A DNA stretch of 21,805 nucleotides from Paramacrobiotus richtersi (Eukaryota > Tardigrada > Eutardigrada > Parachela > Macrobiotidae). Position 1 is the first letter of the stretch. Every line of letters starts with the position of its first letter. Of the stretch, positions 20,490-21,805 are shown one piece after another. The position numbers were made by a program, and so were the translations under genes. Below the pieces are notes generated by a model that did not search any database, was not told where the DNA came from, and worked only from the letters and a program-made list of their open reading frames with translations. Location of the stretch: NCBI GenBank assembly GCA_034698045.1, contig JAQGAU010001053.1:1-21805 (forward strand). Direction: 5' to 3'.

Positions 20490-20830
20490 TAGATGTCATC
20501 AGTCTAACCGTTTTCGATCTGGTACTTAATTCCTGTATCCACCGCTTTACATTAAAGTAAATTGTCAACTCTCTGCAGATTTCATGGTTCTTGGGAAACA
20601 AGAAGTGCTCACTTCAGCTGTTGTTTATTTCAGCTCCCATTAGCGGGAAAATCACACACATTGCTCATCAGTGCTAATAAACGTGCCGTGACCTGTCGCA
20701 TAATTACCGATATCGATTCGCGGTGGGTTTGCGGTGATGGTACACAAAGCGGCTGTTCATGGTGTCGTTTTGGTGGATCCGCAGGCCCATTCGCATTAAA
20801 ACAATTTGTACATACACTTTTGTGTGCGTA
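20490..20830 (+). pseudogene. GPCR copy 4, heavily decayed TM2-TM4 relic
   Basis: ATGTCATCAGTCTAACCGTT (20492-20511), and the TTTTCGATCTG that follows, match TM2 of the intact GPCR (ISLTVFDL), then HRF, a LQI.W.LG stretch, CATTAGCGGGAAAATCAC like the TM3 segment, and CATCAGTGCTAATA..CGTGCCGTGACC like the ISANRLWAVT motif. It ends near GTTTTGGTGGATCCGCAGGCCCATTC (TM4/loop 2). Stops and frame changes are frequent. It is much more diverged than copies 2 and 3. Confidence 0.82.
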
Positions 20831-21064
20831 CGAGAAGGGACACTGGCCAAATCAGACACACGTTACCGCGCATGCTTTCTAAACTCAAACGCGGAAACAA
20901 AAAACAGATTGAGCGACTTTCTCCCGTCGTCATGAAAAACTTCCTACCAGTTTCTTTATAATTATAACAATGTTTTTATAAGGTTTTTGGGTTCTTTACC
21001 GACATACAGAACATAAGCATACCGTAATAAATTATAACCAATGTGCAGTTTTTGTGAAGTACCT
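20831..21064. other. Intergenic, nothing recognised
   Basis: Short AT-rich stretch after the fourth GPCR relic; no feature supported. Confidence 0.5.
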
Positions 21065-21215
21065 AACCTGGCTTTGGGCATTTAGACTTAGAACCAATGA
21101 CTTCTCATATTGTTCAAAAGTGAAATCAGTTATAGCTCATGTTCAAATCAGTTGAAGGCCAGTATAGCGGTATGCGGAGCCAATTTCCGGGATGTGGCAC
21201 GTACTCTGCAGACTG
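21065..21215 (+). repeat. Degraded repeat, right copy (pair with 7165-7275)
   Basis: Contains CTGGCTTTGGGCATTTAGA, GAACCAATGACTTCT, then TTTCCGGGA and GCACGTA in the order seen at 7.17-7.27 kb, with about 40 extra bases between blocks. It overlaps an 82-codon frame (21110-21358) containing one hydrophobic stretch (VILIIPAIITTFYA); whether that ever coded is uncertain. Confidence 0.5.
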
Positions 21216-21382
21216 CGGTCATTTGTATTCCCGTGCACTACAACGTTATACTTATTATTCCTGCAATAATTACAACTTTCTACGCAAAATTACGACATCA
21301 GTCCAAAAGTGCTGAATTCGAAAAGACCGTATTCAATCAACATTTGGATCTCCAGTAGGGCTTTTTCTAAAACTTGATGCGC

Positions 21383-21535
21383 AAAGGTCACCAGTGGCAC
21401 GACAGAGTACATTATTTCAAATTCAAAACAATAAATCAGGTCTGCAGTTTTCATGCAGAGTTATTTAGCCTGGTGTGCAGCTGACCATAAATTATGCTTT
21501 TCTTTATCGGTTACATCGCGTTTGTTGGAATTATT
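21383..21535 (+). repeat. Degraded repeat, right copy (pair with 11329-11665)
   Basis: AAGGTCACCAGTGGCACGAC at about 21385 and the block from 21433 (ATCAGGTCTGCAGTTTTC to TTTATCGGTTACATCGCG) parallel 11.33-11.67 kb. One frame reads FFIGYIAFVGIICWALV near the end, a credible membrane helix, interrupted upstream by stops. Confidence 0.5.
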
Positions 21536-21741
21536 TGCTGGGCTCTGGTCGCGCCGTCGGACATTCTATGCCGTAAAGCGACCAATCGCGCAGGATCTGT
21601 GCAGTTGGTTGTTCACTGCGAGCAGTCTGGAGCTGACCGCATTCACCAACCTCGATGACGAGAAGTGGCGATCCCTTGAACGTGAAACCCGGCTGTGTTA
21701 CGTTGTCTCTCAAAGACAAGACTTTTATAGTCTTGGCTGCA

Positions 21742-21785
21742 TTGATGATCAATCTCACTGCTTTTGATGATCGTTCTCACCGCTT
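21742..21785 (+). repeat. Two-copy 22-bp tandem repeat
   Basis: TTGATGATCAATCTCACTGC (+TT) is followed directly by TTGATGATCGTTCTCACCGC (+TT); the two 22-base units differ at three positions. No function is evident. Confidence 0.7.
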
Positions 21786-21805
21786 TTGACGCCTCTTGTT
21801 AAGAG

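Noticed and set aside
21453..21767. 104-codon plus-strand frame at the right edge
   Set aside because: The start is not ATG, it overlaps the degraded repeat and a different frame reads as a membrane helix there; no domain is visible.
1..21805. CRISPR arrays, operons, tRNA or rRNA genes
   Set aside because: No regularly spaced repeats, no cloverleaf or rRNA-like sequence and no prokaryotic gene packing were seen.

Overview
The window looks like nuclear DNA of a small-genome animal, most likely an ecdysozoan and possibly a tardigrade. Genes are interrupted by short GT-AG introns (66 to about 640 bases). The products are animal types: a rhodopsin-like GPCR, a secreted chymotrypsin-fold protease, a cystatin and an F-box protein. 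There is also a non-LTR retrotransposon, and there are no prokaryotic gene clusters. The tardigrade guess rests only on the style of the GPCR and has not been tested. Exon structures below were read by eye from splice consensus, reading phase and family homology; no transcript data were available.

Layout. 1-817: 5'-truncated LINE reverse transcriptase, minus strand, running off the left edge. About 813-1508: C-lobe of a degenerate protein kinase, plus strand, abutting the LINE. 1.55-3.3 kb: nothing recognised. 3429-4651: intact two-exon GPCR (353 aa). 5551-6839: orphan four-helix membrane protein, minus strand, two exons (214 aa). 8186-10247: secreted serine protease, minus strand, six exons including a 33-base microexon (309 aa). 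11872-12496: secreted stefin-like cystatin, minus strand, three exons (120 aa). 13.2-16.5 kb: broken second and third copies of the GPCR, the membrane protein and the protease. 16889-18932: GC-rich F-box-like gene with Tudor/Agenet-like N-terminal repeats, minus strand, three coding exons (568 aa). 20.09-20.32 kb: second kinase relic. 20.49-20.83 kb: fourth GPCR relic. 21.06-21.55 kb: degraded copies of segments also present near 7.2 kb and 11.3-11.7 kb.

How it fits together. The order GPCR(+), membrane protein(-), protease(-) at 3.4-10.2 kb recurs in pieces to the right as protease', GPCR', membrane protein', GPCR'' and, more distantly, GPCR'''. The simplest reading is a tandem array of one three-gene unit, intact on the left and cut down by deletions on the right. 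The cystatin lies inside this array. The F-box gene is compositionally different from everything around it. No pathway linking the genes can be shown from sequence alone.
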